In this document: positions 1 through 12,003 of the stretch, piece by piece
Layout: the number at the start of each line of letters is the position of its first letter
How positions within the stretch are numbered: position 1 is the stretch's first letter
DNA from: Agroathelia rolfsii
Lineage: Eukaryota > Basidiomycota > Agaricomycetes > Amylocorticiales > Amylocorticiaceae
DNA: 64,000 nucleotides
Assembly: GCA_018343915.1 (NCBI GenBank)
Contig: JABRWF010000007.1
Location: 62,001 to 126,000, forward strand
Reading direction: 5' to 3'
Made by a program: the position numbers and the translations under genes
Notes under the pieces: generated by a model
What the model was told of the DNA's origin: nothing
The model's database searches: none
Seen by the model: the letters and a program-made list of their open reading frames with translations, nothing else

Positions 1-2197
1 ATCAACCCTGCGTCGTTTGGAGAGCAGTTCCTGTGTCCGGCCAATGTCATATCGTCCTTCTTCTTCGCCTTCAGAATGATGTCTGGTGCATTCTTCGTCC
101 GAGCTAATATCCATACTTGCCTCCCCATGAAATAACGTCTCAGAGCTATGAATCTTTTGCTCTTGTGAGGTGGCATCATCACGTTTAGAAGGACTACGTC
201 GGATTCGTGAGGCCTGTGAAGACTGTCTTGCTACCATCGTCATGTCCGGTATAGGGTGCGGCTTTTCGAGGCCGAGTCGCGCATGCAAAGTGCCATCTGT
301 ATATACTTGTGACACTAGTCGACGGTGATTGACAATCTGAACAACATGAGAAGAAACAATTGAATTGAGATCTTTTTACATACCTCTTGGGGAACTCGGA
401 GAATCGATTTTAACATGCTAAAGTCCTCTGGTGATTGTTCTTGTGGTGACCGCAAACTAACGTAGCGACCCTCCTTCATAGCAGACAAAGTCCCAGCAAG
501 ATTGAATGCGGAGGACGTAAGGATATCATGCGCACCAGCAAAGGTCGCACGAACCTTGGGCATATTGAAGGAATTCCTGGGTATATCGTTTGCTGTGAAT
601 AAATGCTATTATAATCAGAAATATTTGAGTAGATCTCGCGGAGGAAACGCGCACATTCATCAATAGGATCTTCTATAGACAGAAGATAATCGCGTTTGAA
701 GTCGAAGAACCCTCGCTCTTTCTTGTTGTAATATGTTCCGCCTCCTACAAGCGAAATACCAGTTTCTCGATAATTAAAATAGCGACCATAGAATTCAAAG
801 AATTCTATTATAAGAACGCCCAGGTTCTGATCTGCATCGATCTCCCCACTCCTGATCTTCGGGTGCATTTGCAGAAAGCTGATAGCTAAGCAGACGATGC
901 TGTAGCTACCTAAGCCACCACTGTAGACTTCGTTCAGGGAGCGTTGACTAAGGAACATTTTGGTGATAAGGACAAGGGCTTTTATAGCTCTCTCATGGCG
1001 CATTGAACGCAAGAATCCCGTAACTATCTTGCCAGCAGTTACGCCATTTCCTTGATTCATACTGATATCAACGCTGAATCCGCCAAGCCGAGGGAGTGTA
1101 ACAAATTTGACAATGGGAACCTTGGCCTTCGCGATGACAGTAACATTACTAGTAAGGCCGGCGCGCCGGATAACATTTGCCAATGAGCGAAGGACAGTGC
1201 TTTTTTCTGTATGCGCCATGACATCCGAATTAACGACAAGGTCGATATCGCTATGGAATCTTGTAGCCGTGAAGAGAATCATCGACAAAAGTGAACTTAC
1301 CCAAGAGGAAGATAGAGCTTTGTTTCAAAGCTACCGAAAGGATACACACTAGCGTCGGGAAAGGCCGCGATGATCACTTGTTCAATGAGCTTGACTGTCA
1401 AATGGCGGAGTTTGTCCTCGGTTGAGGAAGGGGAAATGTATGTCACGAATGCATCGACCTCTCGATGTAGCCTTGATCATAGTCATTACTTGTCTGAGTT
1501 GCAACAGGATATCAGACCCACATTTCGGCCACGTTGCGACAGGTCAGGAAATCAACGCCGTGGATCCATGGAGCCTGTGAGATGAAATGACTTCTCCTCG
1601 ACTGGATCATTTCATTATCATCGAAGACCAAGTCATATTTGCGTTTGCTACCAGTCGTTGTCCCTGTTTCTTTTCGTTTGTGTACTCTTCTGGGTGGGTC
1701 TTGCTTGTTTGTCATCTTTGCTTCTACTTCCTGGCTTTTTTCCTCGGGCGGTGAACGTTGCACGGACTCAGACGGAGGATCAGACTCCGGAGCGAAAGGA
1801 ATATAATCATCTCCAAGATCTGCGGGGTGGGTGCTACGTGCTAGGTCAGTTTTCTGTAACCTACTCAATTAGGAGGCATTAGTATATCGGCAAGGCAAAT
1901 ATGAGACATAAGATATAGAGCTGACGTTTCTGTATGAAGAGAAAGTATTTCGGATCCCTTATTAGAATTTTCTAAACCACTTCTGCTATTCGAGGAATGC
2001 TATGTACCTCGATCTCCTTGATTGCGGAGGCGGCTATCCGAGTCTCTCGACGAACTGTTGCTTTCTGAAACATTAGATGACGCCCCAGCACGGCTGGAGG
2101 TCTGTTGCTGTCCATATTTGTCGCAAAACTTCTTTATGTCTGATTCGACAACAGAGTCCTTGATTGCATGATGTATGGCACTACGAAAGATTGACAT
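1..2197 (-). CDS. TRF4: TRF4/Cid14-type non-canonical poly(A) polymerase, partial (runs off left edge)
   Basis: This is a nucleotidyltransferase of the Trf4/PAPD5 family, which in known fungi adds short poly(A) tails to nuclear RNAs as part of the TRAMP complex. The exon at about 1853-1512 contains APWIHGVDFLTCRNVAEM, the family's entry motif. The next exon gives VYPFGSFETKLYLPLG and splices into DIDLVV at about 1250, so the GS and DxD catalytic motifs are joined across an intron. The central domain and the PAP-associated domain (FEFYGRYFNYRETGISL; SIEDP) follow to about 600. A basic, Ser-rich tail (SRIRRSPSKRDD) continues through position 1, so the stop codon lies outside the window. The first exon is uncertain. 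I propose the ATG at 2197 (MSIFRSAIHHAIKD), spliced near 2010 to an exon starting near 1853. It is divergent from TDP1 with about 185 bp between starts. Confidence 0.8.
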
Positions 2198-2382
2198 GGA
2201 ATTGCAAGTGGCTGCCAGTGAGCCGTGGCCAAATGGCACGCACCCTCGTATTCATCATATACTTCCGCTCCAGCCACGGTTTGTCACGTGCTCTGAGGTG
2301 AAGCTGTGAACGTGCTATATTATTGAATCTGCCCCGCCATCACTATTGTTTACTATATCACACCGTCATATTTGCCCCAGAA

Positions 2383-5243
2383 ATGGCCGATAAAACTGAA
2401 GATGAGCAGCTCAGAAAAGCAATTGAACTCAGTCTACAGGAATATCAATACCCGTCAATTGCATCCTCTCAAAACGATAACGAACTCATATTCCAAAGAC
2501 AAATCGAACAAGCGATACAAGAATCCCGCAAGGCTTCAGGCGCTGTAGAGGCACATAACGAACATCAGGTATTCTCGGCACAGCACGTAGGCGAAAAATT
2601 GCGGACTGCCTCCACTCTTGCCACAAATGCGATGTCCAGTGTGATGGACACATCTGGATCATTACAACCTCAACTATCCCAACCTTCGTCTTTTCTGTCT
2701 GAGCGCGCCAAGCTGGAGCAGGAAAGACTTACGAGGCAAAAACGACTCAGACCAGATATCATTCAAGATAGTGCTCTCGAAAACCACATAGATTGCCCAG
2801 CTAAGAGGCAACGCGCCTCTCCACTCTGTCCAGACAGCGGTGCTGACTCGCGCTCGCCCAGTCCTATCGAGGGAACTATCGGGCCATTATCAAAAGAATT
2901 GTCGGATTTAACCACTCAAGTCTCAACCGATCATCAGAATGCAGTCTACTGGGACGGGGAAATAAGGCAAACAGCATGCATGAGCAAACTCAGGGAAGAT
3001 AGAGGGCAAACTTTCGAATTAAGTGAAATCATTGGAAACGTGAGCATGAAGTATGTTTGCTAAGCCCATGACACTACCTCCTAATTATATTTCTGCTATG
3101 TATTTTTCTTAACATATGACACAATCCGTCGGATGGAGCACAGAAATCGGACATTTCTCATGCTATACTATGCTCATATTCTCTTGATCTTCCATGGATA
3201 TATGATTTTTTTCTGCCATCAACACCTGTAGTCATTGTTACTCAGCCTGGCCCCGCTGGGGCCAGTATGAGATACGCATTTCCGAATTGGGTCCTGACAA
3301 CACCCAGCTTAGGTCCAAGTGGCAGAGGGTGTATGCATATTAAGGTCGGCCGAACCAGTGCCCACTTTGTAGGAGAGTGGCTCATCTGACACCAACCTTC
3401 TAGTTAATCATGGTCAGTTGGTTTTGATTTTTCAGAATTGATGGATAAACATCATCCACAATACCAAAATTGATGCGCTATTTGTTGTCCTCCGTGCACT
3501 CGTTATTCCGATGATCCGGCGATGTTTTCATCGTCAGTTATTCTACAAGTCAGGCCGCCTTCGCATTGCCATTCCCACGGCAAATCTTGTGGCTACAGAC
3601 TGGGAACAAATTGAAAATGTACGAGTAACTTGAACTTTATTTTCTTAACTGGCGTTTGATTACGCCTAATGCCATGCTTTCAATGGCTCACGATCTGGGT
3701 TATACATAATTCATGTTGATGAAGATAGAGCACTCTTCCTTCCGCTTTGTCAATTGTAATTTGCCACTGATGTAGCGTTTCAACAGACTGTGTGGCTTCA
3801 AGACCTTCCCTACTGTTCATCTTCAAACCCAAAGCCGCTACTACAGCGAAATACCAAGAAAGATGGAAATTCCGAAAATTTCGAAACGATGATTTGGGAG
3901 GTTTTAACGGCCTTGAACTTACCAAACGCATGGGAAGTTCTCAGAATGGATGTTGGTTTTCTATCTTTTCATACACTTATAGAAAAACTCACCCTTCTCA
4001 AAAGCATTCTGGGCTTCCTATATTTGCAGACCTCTTCTCTACATATGATTTTTCTCGAGTTAAAGTTGCACTAGTCGCAAGTATAGCCGGGAGACGGGAG
4101 GGCTGGCCCAGCGTGATTCGAACGGGTCATACTAGGCTGATGAAAGCATTAATAACGATGAATTTAAGTCGTGGTGACGTAAAATTGGAATGTCAGGTCA
4201 GTTTCCCTTATCTTTATCGTAACTCGGTGTATAAATATCTCGTTGATTCGGGCTGGTGACACTATACAAAGGGCTCGTCCATCGGCCAATATTCTACGCA
4301 ATGGCTCCACGAATTCTTACATTCTGCAAAAGGGCTTTCTGCCCAAACATGGTATGTCGAGAACAAAGAGTTCAGTGTATCTAGTCCTCAATATTTCTTT
4401 CTGAACGGAAACTCCCGGAAATCTAGGCTTGATACCCCCAAAACTAGACGAGCTAAGCTTCCGGTCCCCATCGATATCAAAGTTATTTTTCCTAGTAGGA
4501 AAACTATCGAAGAGAGTACACTGGGAGTTCGGGCAAGTCAGGTTTCTCAACACCTTCGTTCATACGCTTGTTCCTAAAACTAAGATGATTTAGGGAGGTG
4601 GGACTATCTTTTGCTCACGTCGTCAGTGGTATGCCGCGAATTTCCCAAGGGAATTATTTCATGATTCAAAAAGTAAAGGAGGGCCGGTTTTAATGCATTC
4701 AAAGGCGCGCTATAGGATAGTATGGTTTCACAAGCGAAGCTGATGGTGTTAAGTAGATGATTATCGCCACATTCAAAGACAAAGAACAGGAACCTATAGA
4801 AGTTCCCGAAGATGACGATTCAGATATCGAGATTGTCGAAGGCAAATATTTCCTTCCTATGTTTTCCGCCCTGCTAATTCCGTGTTTTTGAGTGTAGACA
4901 ATTTGCCTATCGGTTGGGTTTATATCGGGTCTCATAATTTTACACCTGCTGCATGGGGTAATTTGAGTGGATCAGCTTTCAACCCTGTCATGAATGTAAG
5001 TCTCTTGCTCTCACTCTCTGAAGATGTCATCAGATATTGACCTCTCCAGAATATCAACTTTGAAATGGGAGTTGTGTTCCCTTTGAAGGATAGGGATAGT
5101 CTTGAACGGATTGCATGCTTTGAGAGGCCTCCAAGGAAATACAGTCATAATGATAAGCCATGGGTATAGAACTTTTATTTTGACAGATGCGGCATATACT
5201 CATTTTTCCATGTTTCCAGATGCAAGAAGAAATCGACTGCTGA
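2383..5243 (+). CDS. TDP1: tyrosyl-DNA phosphodiesterase 1
   Basis: Tdp1 removes topoisomerase I peptides and other adducts from DNA 3' ends in the nucleus. The protein begins at the ATG at 2383 with a ubiquitin-interacting-like helix (DEQLRKAIELSLQE) and a second similar helix. A linker follows, then the catalytic domain from WDGEIRQT. Family blocks visible in order are LDLPWIYDFF, TPVVIVTQP, GRGCMHIK (first HxK), GRLRIAIPTANLV (first Asn), KVALVASIAGRREGWP, GHTRLMKAL, GSSIGQYSTQWLHEF, RRQWYAANFPRE, LMHSK|MIIATF (second HxK, split by an intron), GWVYIGSHNFTPAAWG (second Asn) and a C-terminus spliced to MQEEIDC. The HSK/MII intron (4705-4756) starts with GC. Frame changes near 3357-3535 and 3955 need introns whose borders I could not settle, so a sequencing or genuine lesion there is possible. 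The last intron is 5164-5219. Confidence 0.85.
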
Positions 5244-5537
5244 TAGTTTAAACCTAACTCAAGGCTTTTAGAATTTCCTCATCCAGGTTAATGCATTAGA
5301 TTACGTAACAGATCATATGTCATGATGAATCTCATTATTGCCATCGTCATTTCATCAAAGTGATGAGATAAGCCAGCATACTAGTACGAGTTAGATGAGT
5401 TGACTCGGATAACGCTTTGTTTAAACTTCCTAGTGTACGCTCCGAGTCATGCCTACTGTTCATACATGGCTTATCATTCCCCATTTACCAAACAGACACT
5501 TAGGATATAGATTCTGAGACCCCGAAACTGGATATCG

Positions 5538-6044
5538 ATGTCATCTTCAGATCATTTGTCTGAGTCAGGGAACCTCCATTATGTCAGGGGATCAGACCCC
5601 GATTTTGATAAACAGCAGATAGTCCCAGTGTTAGCAGCGTTGTCTGCACAAGTCTTCGATACTGCACCAGATGATCGTCATTCATCTCCAGAGGAATGGC
5701 TTCGGCTCCTACATTTGCATTCACAAGCCACTATCATCTATGTACTTGAAAAGGCTCCGTGCCCTGCTCCGGTCGCATTACTTTTCGCATTTCCTAGTGG
5801 AGAAAGAATGCATGTATGGATTGCCGGTGTCCGCGAGGATTACAGAAAGGAAGGCTTATTGGGTCAAATGATGGGTTTGCTCGAAGGGCAATGCAAAGAC
5901 GCCCTGGGATTCACTCTGCTTAGTATCTGCACTTATCCAGATAAATTTACCGACATGTGGAATTGGCTAAGGAAGCGAGGATGGCTGGTTGAAAGAGACG
6001 AAGGTCAGGGAAAGTTTAGGCTCGTTAAGCCCTTGGTACGGTGA
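5538..6044 (+). CDS. GNAT-family N-acetyltransferase, single exon, 168 aa
   Basis: This is an uninterrupted 168-residue reading frame. The central segment MHVWIAGVREDYRKEGLLGQ (about residues 93-112) fits the GNAT acetyl-CoA-binding motif A: a beta strand, then V-x-x-x-Y-R-x-x-G-L/I-G, then a helix. The following strand (LGFTLLSICTYPDKF) and the C-terminal WNWLRKRGW match the usual end of the fold. The substrate cannot be told from the sequence. It has no introns, unlike its neighbours, and no signal peptide or membrane segment, so the product is probably cytosolic or nuclear. It lies about 295 bp after TDP1 and about 310 bp before the NIF3-like gene, all on the same strand, but separate promoters are expected in a fungus. 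Confidence 0.8.
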   Translation: MSSSDHLSESGNLHYVRGSDPDFDKQQIVPVLAALSAQVFDTAPDDRHSSPEEWLRLLHLHSQATIIYVLEKAPCPAPVALLFAFPSGERMHVWIAGVREDYRKEGLLGQMMGLLEGQCKDALGFTLLSICTYPDKFTDMWNWLRKRGWLVERDEGQGKFRLVKPLVR

Positions 6045-6357
6045 GGCCTAGTGCTAGTGCTACAATGCCCACTGCCAACTTGAACACTAGTAGGTACATA
6101 TGGTGTCGAATGTACTTGAAACGTATTCCGGGTTCAAGCTTGGATTGATAAACATCAGTAGATTCAGTACTAGTATTATGAAACTTGGTACTTGGTGTAC
6201 TTGGTGGTTAGGATCACTCCCTGGATCATAACCGTGACAAAAGTAGGTATTACTAGTAGAGACAAGCTGGCTGCTTCCGTTTACCATAGTAGCACTATTA
6301 GCAACACCATCAACACTGACACCAATCTCAACTTCAGTTGAACACTTACAAAACGTC

Positions 6358-6806
6358 ATGAATTTTTCATACAAATTAGTTTTCTTTGTCCCTACGCTAT
6401 CAACCCGGAAGGTGCTTAACCACATATTTGCAACCTTTCCGGATACTATGGGAATCGTGGGACAGTATGAACAAGTTGCATTTCTCACTAGAGGACAAGG
6501 TGACTTGAAGACAATTGACCAAACCCACCCAATCACCTTGACTCAAGAGTTATCAGGTCAATTTAAACCATTAGCAAGTGCCAAACCAGTGATAGGGACA
6601 GTAGGACAGCTAGAATACGTTGAAGAAGATAAGGTCGAAATTCCCATTCATAACGTAGGATCAGCCGATCGATTGAAAGCTATAATCGACGAAGTGAAAA
6701 AGGTGTTGAGAAATGTACTGTGATGTTCGGCTTTTAATTAATGTTCTAATAGGTCCACCCGTACGAAGAAGCCGTTATCGAATTATACCGGATGGAGACA
6801 ATTTAA
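6358..6806 (+). CDS. NIF3/YqfO-like small protein
   Basis: There are two exons (6358-6702 and 6753-6806) with a 50-bp GT-AG intron. The spliced C-terminus reads VHPYEEAVIELYRMETI. The start YKLVFFVPTLSTRKVLNHIF, the middle GTVGQLEYVEEDKVEIPI and the end HPYEE are typical of the short NIF3-related proteins that resemble the PII-like inserted domain of NIF3/YqfO. The biochemical role is unknown; NIF3 relatives bind metals through other domains that are absent here. At about 132 residues this is the free-standing short form. Between residues about 50 and 75 there is an extra stretch (QTHPITLTQELSGQF) compared with what I recall of the family. A 149-aa antisense frame over the same bases is a shadow. 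Confidence 0.75.
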
Positions 6807-7076
6807 TAAACATTTGTAGTGTTTATTTCTCCATGGTTAGCGACCAACGTTTTCTTGGTATATGTAGCAAGGAAGAGATATCTTGGTGCTCATTACGCCG
6901 GAGGTTATTGTTGTCAAAGCAAAAGTCATCGCCATGACGGCACGAAGATAGCATCGCGATAGCAAATACATAAATTGATATCAATGTTTAACTCGCAACG
7001 AAAGCAAAAAGCTGCATGGTATGCATCCCATTACAGATCCAAGATAATATAATCGTTCTGATGGACACATCAAGAC

Positions 7077-9666
7077 CTAAAAAAAGTCCGATCCAGGGAA
7101 AAGTTGTTCTTCTTCCTGGTCTTCAATATCACTATCATCCAGTGAATCCTCTCTCCCAACACCATAAGACCTTTGTAAATCTTGGGAATGTATTGGGTTG
7201 CGTTCGGAATCATTTGATGGGTCCTGCTCATGATAGAAAGGGTCGATATCCTCATCAGCCCCAGCACTGGCCGTGGGCTGGTGCAATAGAGGGGAGGGAG
7301 ATAGTTCCGAGTCTTCTCCGGGTTGAAGATGAAGTCCAGTAGGATTGTTTGCGGATGGTGAGGCAAGGGGCATCCGTGGAGATGTAGAGGTCGGAACCAG
7401 GAACCCTGGCTGTGACGGATGTGCCAATGGTTGCGTGGGCCTCAAAGGATCACCGCGGTACGCCGAATCTTGGGATAAAGGTGCCTCTCGTGACGTTGCA
7501 GATACATAAGATGGACGAGAAGACCGAGTTTGTTCATCAGGTTCTGATGCCTGGGGACGAATTTCGTATTCAAACTGGTGTGGTGATGAATTAGCTAATG
7601 TCCCATGATGATTGCCAAAGTTATATACGTACAACATTAAAGACCTCAGGCCGTCTTTTCTCCCCTATGTCCTTGTCGATGCAATAACATAAATAGAGTG
7701 TATCTGCTCTGAGTGCAAGTTCAGGAACAGACATCCATTTCGAAAAGATGTTGAGAACAACTTACGTATCGCGAACAACACCAATGCAGAATTTCCCCAC
7801 AAGGCTGGTCACGCCACCGGCCAGCAATGCAGCACCCAGTGCTGAATCAGGTGCTCCTAGTGTGTGCGCCACAAAGATATATGTGATCAAAGCGAAAGGA
7901 AAGGCCAACGTGAGGGGCGCGATTGTTAACAATGTCAAGGGAGCTAGGGGAGTAAAATCGTTAGGATATTTGAGAATTCAAGGGAGCTCTGAAGCCATAA
8001 CGTACGCTCAGTCTTGAATCGCCTTTTACTTCCTGAGCTAGCCGCTGACATTGCGACAAGCGTTCGCGCTCTTCTAGCGCTAGGAAGAAATGGATCACCA
8101 GTGAGTCCAACATAGACGAGTGCGTATGCACTGAGTGTACTCGTAATGTTCTCAGCATATCCCACGATTATTGCAACGGCACCGGTAACAACCGGGATGT
8201 AGTAAGGAAGCATTCGCAAAATCGTTACGAAAGCGGTGAGCATGCGGATGAGCGTAAGGAGCAATGAGGCAAATATCACAGTCCCTAAAGACGGTTGTGT
8301 GGCGCGAAAAAGTGCTGCATGTGTTGTGTGAGTCGAAAAAGGCGGAGGCGGTGGGAGATTTGGGCTGAATAAAATAAAAGTCAGATAAATATACTATTAA
8401 AAAAAAAACTTAAATTTAGACTTGCTCTGCAAAGTACCAGGCGCCAATTACACCTGCTGTTGATACACGCAAAATGCCACGGGCAATTCCCCATGTCCAT
8501 AACCATACACAGACTGCGCCTGCGATGGCCCAGTCAGCCCATGCCTTTATGTGCCATTCCCACGTGCCGCCAGGAGGTTTACTGGGATAACCGATGAGAA
8601 GTAGTCGGAAGATGAGTGTGACAAAAGGAATAGAGATCAAAAGTGTTGTAAGTAATAGTACAGGAGAAAGAGCAAGGACGAAAGGATGAGAAATAAGAAG
8701 ATTGGTGGAGAGAGATAGCAAAGAGGAAGCGCTATGAAGTTGCCTTGGAAAGTTTGCCAGCCGTCGCGCAGTGAGCAGCGAAAGGCCCAACGGGATGAGA
8801 GAAAATAGCCGGAGACTTGATATTCGTTAGATCGATGATGAATAGATATAGAATTGAGACGCGTACCCAACAGTCTCGCCCCAGGTTGGCTCTTTATCAC
8901 CATCCCACATGAAGCTACCAATGAATGCCCAGAGGGCCGATAAAAATAACGTAGAGGGGATAAATACTGAAGTCCCGATCATGACAGGTTTGACAAATAC
9001 ACGTAACAACCAGACATGTATGTAAGCCACAGCAGCACTCGTAAATGTGAGAATGGTAAGCAATGGAACTGTATGTAGCAGGTTCATATACGGTATGGCT
9101 GCATTTGGTATTCCTGGCTTGGGTCTACGCGCCAAAATGAGTAGAAGCAAAGAGCCCAAAAGACACAGTGAGAACAGTGTCAGATAGACTGTTGTCCAGA
9201 CAGAATCGTGATATCGCCGACGACTTCGAGAGACATGACGGGGATCTGGCAGGGAGAATACATCTGTGCCGTCATGAGGAAGTAAAGACTCTGTTAAGGA
9301 CAGGGACGTAAGTGGCGGGGGCGCTACCGATTGCAAAGCTGGCCGGTGTAAGGGGGAATCAGATGAGTTGTCGGTGCTGTGGTCTGAAGGAGGTGGAGAT
9401 GGAGAGCGCAACGGGGTTGCTTGGTGTGCTAACCAACCAGCAGGCTCATCATCATCGGAGTCTTGATGAGTCTCGAGGTCACGGTCGTCGTCGAGGGCTC
9501 GTAAATGTGGGTCATCGCCATCGTCGATGTTGGACCTAGCCAGAGCACGCGATCCATCGTCGGTAAATGAGAAGAACAATGGCTGTGAGGAAGTAAGAGA
9601 GGAGCTGCCATGGGCTTGGTTCTTGTTCAGATATTGGGAAGCAAAAGCAGCGAAGGAAGTTGCCAT
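7077..9666 (-). CDS. PNS1: PNS1 / choline transporter-like (CTL) family membrane protein
   Basis: This multi-pass plasma-membrane protein belongs to the PNS1/CTL family. Animal members carry choline; the yeast substrate is not firmly known. I start at the ATG at 9666 (MATSFAAFASQYLN). The N-terminal 150 residues are polar and acidic. Hydrophobic segments begin at DSVWTTVYLTLFSLCLLG and continue over four or five exons: 9666-about 8870; 8790-8416; about 8330-7960 with TVIFASLLLTLIRMLTAF and AENITSTLSAYALVYVGLTG; about 7940-7750 with GAALLAGGVTSLVGK; and an exon with DTLYLCYCIDKD-GEKRRPEVF near 7700-7640. The DTLYLCYCxD signature and the GLTG loop are diagnostic of the family. The final exon encodes an acidic Ser/Pro-rich cytosolic tail ending LFPGSDFF. 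The gene is convergent with the NIF3-like gene and divergent from DAD3. Confidence 0.85.
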
Positions 9667-10065
9667 TGTCGAGTGTGACAACAACCTGTAGACGGGAGTA
9701 CACAAGTGTTGAGTGGTGTCGACCGTCTGAAGTGCACTCAGCTGGATTGAGGAGCTGAGCTCGGTGAGCGGACGAGAGTAGGTGCTACTGATTAGCTAAG
9801 CATACTCCTCTCCTGCTGCAGCGGCCACTGGCAGCTTCATCTTCTGTGCTCACCTGGCTTGGGCTTGACCGCTGCCTGTGGGCGGCCGATAAGACTCACA
9901 ACCACCGTTGATCTGTATGATTATTTCTCGTACTTGGTAGCTTGCACAACTGGCAAGGCGAAATCTCAGCTAAGATCAAGGCGGCGTCGGTTATGTAAGA
10001 CTCTTCGGATATGACGTAATCCAATCAATTGCTTTGCAGCTTCCATCTTGGATGCCACCGTGACT
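9667..10065. promoter_or_regulatory. divergent promoter region, PNS1 / DAD3
   Basis: This 399-bp intergenic stretch lies between two divergent start codons. It is GC-rich near PNS1 and AT-richer near DAD3. I see no clear TATA box or repeat, and no coding potential on either strand. Confidence 0.5.
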
Positions 10066-10499
10066 ATGGCGTCCTCATCTATCGACATATTCACCACCAA
10101 TCCCTATGAATCACATCCTAGCCTCTCGCAGAATGAAGCCGATGTCCTTTGGGAGTACGCTAAACTAGCAAAGAATGTCCAGATAGTTAGTTTGTTATAA
10201 TAGTACCCGCGAGATCAGCATTTAGAATCAATGTTGATAATCCCTTTGCATGACAAAGGCCACTACAGAGTTCCGACGTGTAGGGCAGGTGCCTGACGAA
10301 CGATTGCTAAACAGACTGAGACTTCTAGAACGCAAAATGGGACTCGTGTTGACACTAGTACGCCTTGCGTTTGTGATTTCGTGCTCACTACCATCTTAAA
10401 CCTACTTTATAGTTCAAAGCGTCCGTTTGGGGTGTAATAAATGAGCAACCAGTCATAGACACACAGGAATCATTTAATGATACAACCATGATGAGATAG
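10066..10499 (+). CDS. DAD3: DASH complex subunit Dad3
   Basis: Dad3 is a small subunit of the DASH/Dam1 ring that couples kinetochores to spindle microtubules. Three exons fit exactly: 10066-10185, 10259-10357 and 10413-10499. Together they give 101 residues. The N-terminus TTNPYESHPSLSQNEADVLW is a near-consensus Dad3 opening. Exon 2 supplies the heptad-like region with VPDERLLNRLRLLERKMGLV, and exon 3 begins FKASVWGVINE as in other fungi. Both introns are phase 0 with GT-AG borders. The gene ends 46 bp from the end of ARPC1 on the other strand, so the two transcripts probably overlap. DASH is confined to fungi and some other lineages, which supports the organism call. Confidence 0.9.
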
Positions 10500-10545
10500 T
10501 TCTTTTGGGTCTACATAGATACTACCTCGTTATCTTTCGTTCCAT

Positions 10546-12003
10546 CTACCGAATACTTGTAGCACCCAACTTGCCTGTCAACGCCGTCACACTATCCAGG
10601 TTCCATACGACTAACTTTCCATCGACACCCGACGTGCTAACTCGCGTGATGGCCCCTGGGCCACCTTCATAAGGGCGAATATTCGTGATCGTGTTTTGAT
10701 GAATGGTCCCAAGTTCGGTCTCTCCTGTGCCCGTGGGCGCGTTGACGACGCCGCGCGAATCGGCATTACGGAATGTATTAAAAGCGGCACTATTGAGCCT
10801 GCCCGCAACAGCAGCCTTGTTGCTGCCGCCAGACTTTCCTGCCTTGGCCTCATCTAGTGTACCGGTCACCGACCATTGTGCGACTTCACTGCCGGAGAGG
10901 ACGATAGGTTGACAGTCATGACCAGCCGCTACAAACGATTGTTCCGAGGTCCAAGCTAGAGTCGTGAATGGGAGAGATGTAGTCCGGATGGTGTATATCT
11001 GACCGGAGGATGGATAGACGACAGAAATAGAACTATCGTGGCCTGCAGGTGTTGATGGTTAATCGAAGCATCGAGCGGAAAGAAGTGTCTGCATGGTACG
11101 TACTGGCGAAAGCAAGAACATCTCCCGAGGGGGAGAATCCAACAGAGTGAACCCATCCGCCAGCTGGGCTAGCATACTCGCCACAGACAGTGTTGAATGG
11201 AAGCTTCTCGCCCCAGACCGAAGGCGGAGGTCTATGGATCTGATGAGGACCTCGGAAGAGGGACAACAACTCGGACTTACCGTTTGTCGATATCCTTTAC
11301 ATATGCTGAGAAGACTCGGGCTTTGGCGTCGGCACTTCCCGAGGCGAGTAACACATTATTAGGGTGCCAATCGATAGAGAGTACTGTTGATCGCAGTGGC
11401 TTTTTTAGCAGTTTGCTCACCCACCAGTCGTTCTCTGGATCGAAAGAGCAGATGGCAATCGCTCTGTGACAACCATTAGCTCTTTACATTGAAGACCCCG
11501 TGTAAGTCATTAACCTAGCACCACTTGCCACAGCAAACTTGTCTTCATTGGGGCTCCAACGCACGTAAGTTGCTGCACGATTGATGCGCAGCAATACCAA
11601 TGTTGGCTTCCATTTGCCTTCTGGTGTGAGCGACCAAACGTAGGCGTTCCTATCTTGGGACGCTGTTACGATTCGATTTGTGTTTGGGGCCCAGTCAATG
11701 GATGTAATCAGTTTATCATGCTATGGAAGATTGGAAATGATTAAAGAGAGATAGGATGAATAGTGTGAGCGCGATTATGTACCTCGGATAAAACGTCACT
11801 ATCTTTCCATTCGGACCCTTGGCGTGTAAAGATGGTTGCTTCGTGGCTGTTGAGACTCACGGCGAGTTCTAAGGACAATGCCATTTAGTGATCGAACCGC
11901 AAATGGGATGCTATAAGGCGTGATACACACGACTACGGTCGGCATTGAATGCATGTGAAGTAATAGGCACTTGGGCCAAGGGGAAGACCTCGGGTTCAGA
12001 CAT
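10546..12003 (-). CDS. ARC40: Arp2/3 complex subunit 1 (ARPC1/p41), WD40 protein
   Basis: ARPC1 is the WD40 subunit of the actin-nucleating Arp2/3 complex. The start at 12003 reads [22 protein letters not shown]-like blades follow over several exons: [119 protein letters not shown] and [12 protein letters not shown]. The last exon holds the family's extended insert ([20 protein letters not shown]) before the final blade [19 protein letters not shown]. Exon borders near 11033-11100, 11300 and 11750 fit GT-AG introns. The protein acts at cortical actin patches and in endocytosis in known fungi. Confidence 0.92.

Noticed and set aside
4100..4135. A tRNA-like B box (reverse complement CCGTTCGAATCACGC)
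   Set aside because: It lies within a conserved TDP1 coding segment (PSVIRTGHTRLMKAL), and no acceptor stem or anticodon arm can be drawn around it.
6087..6536. A 149-residue antisense frame
   Set aside because: It overlaps the NIF3-like exon on the other strand, has no motif, and the plus-strand product has clear family signatures.
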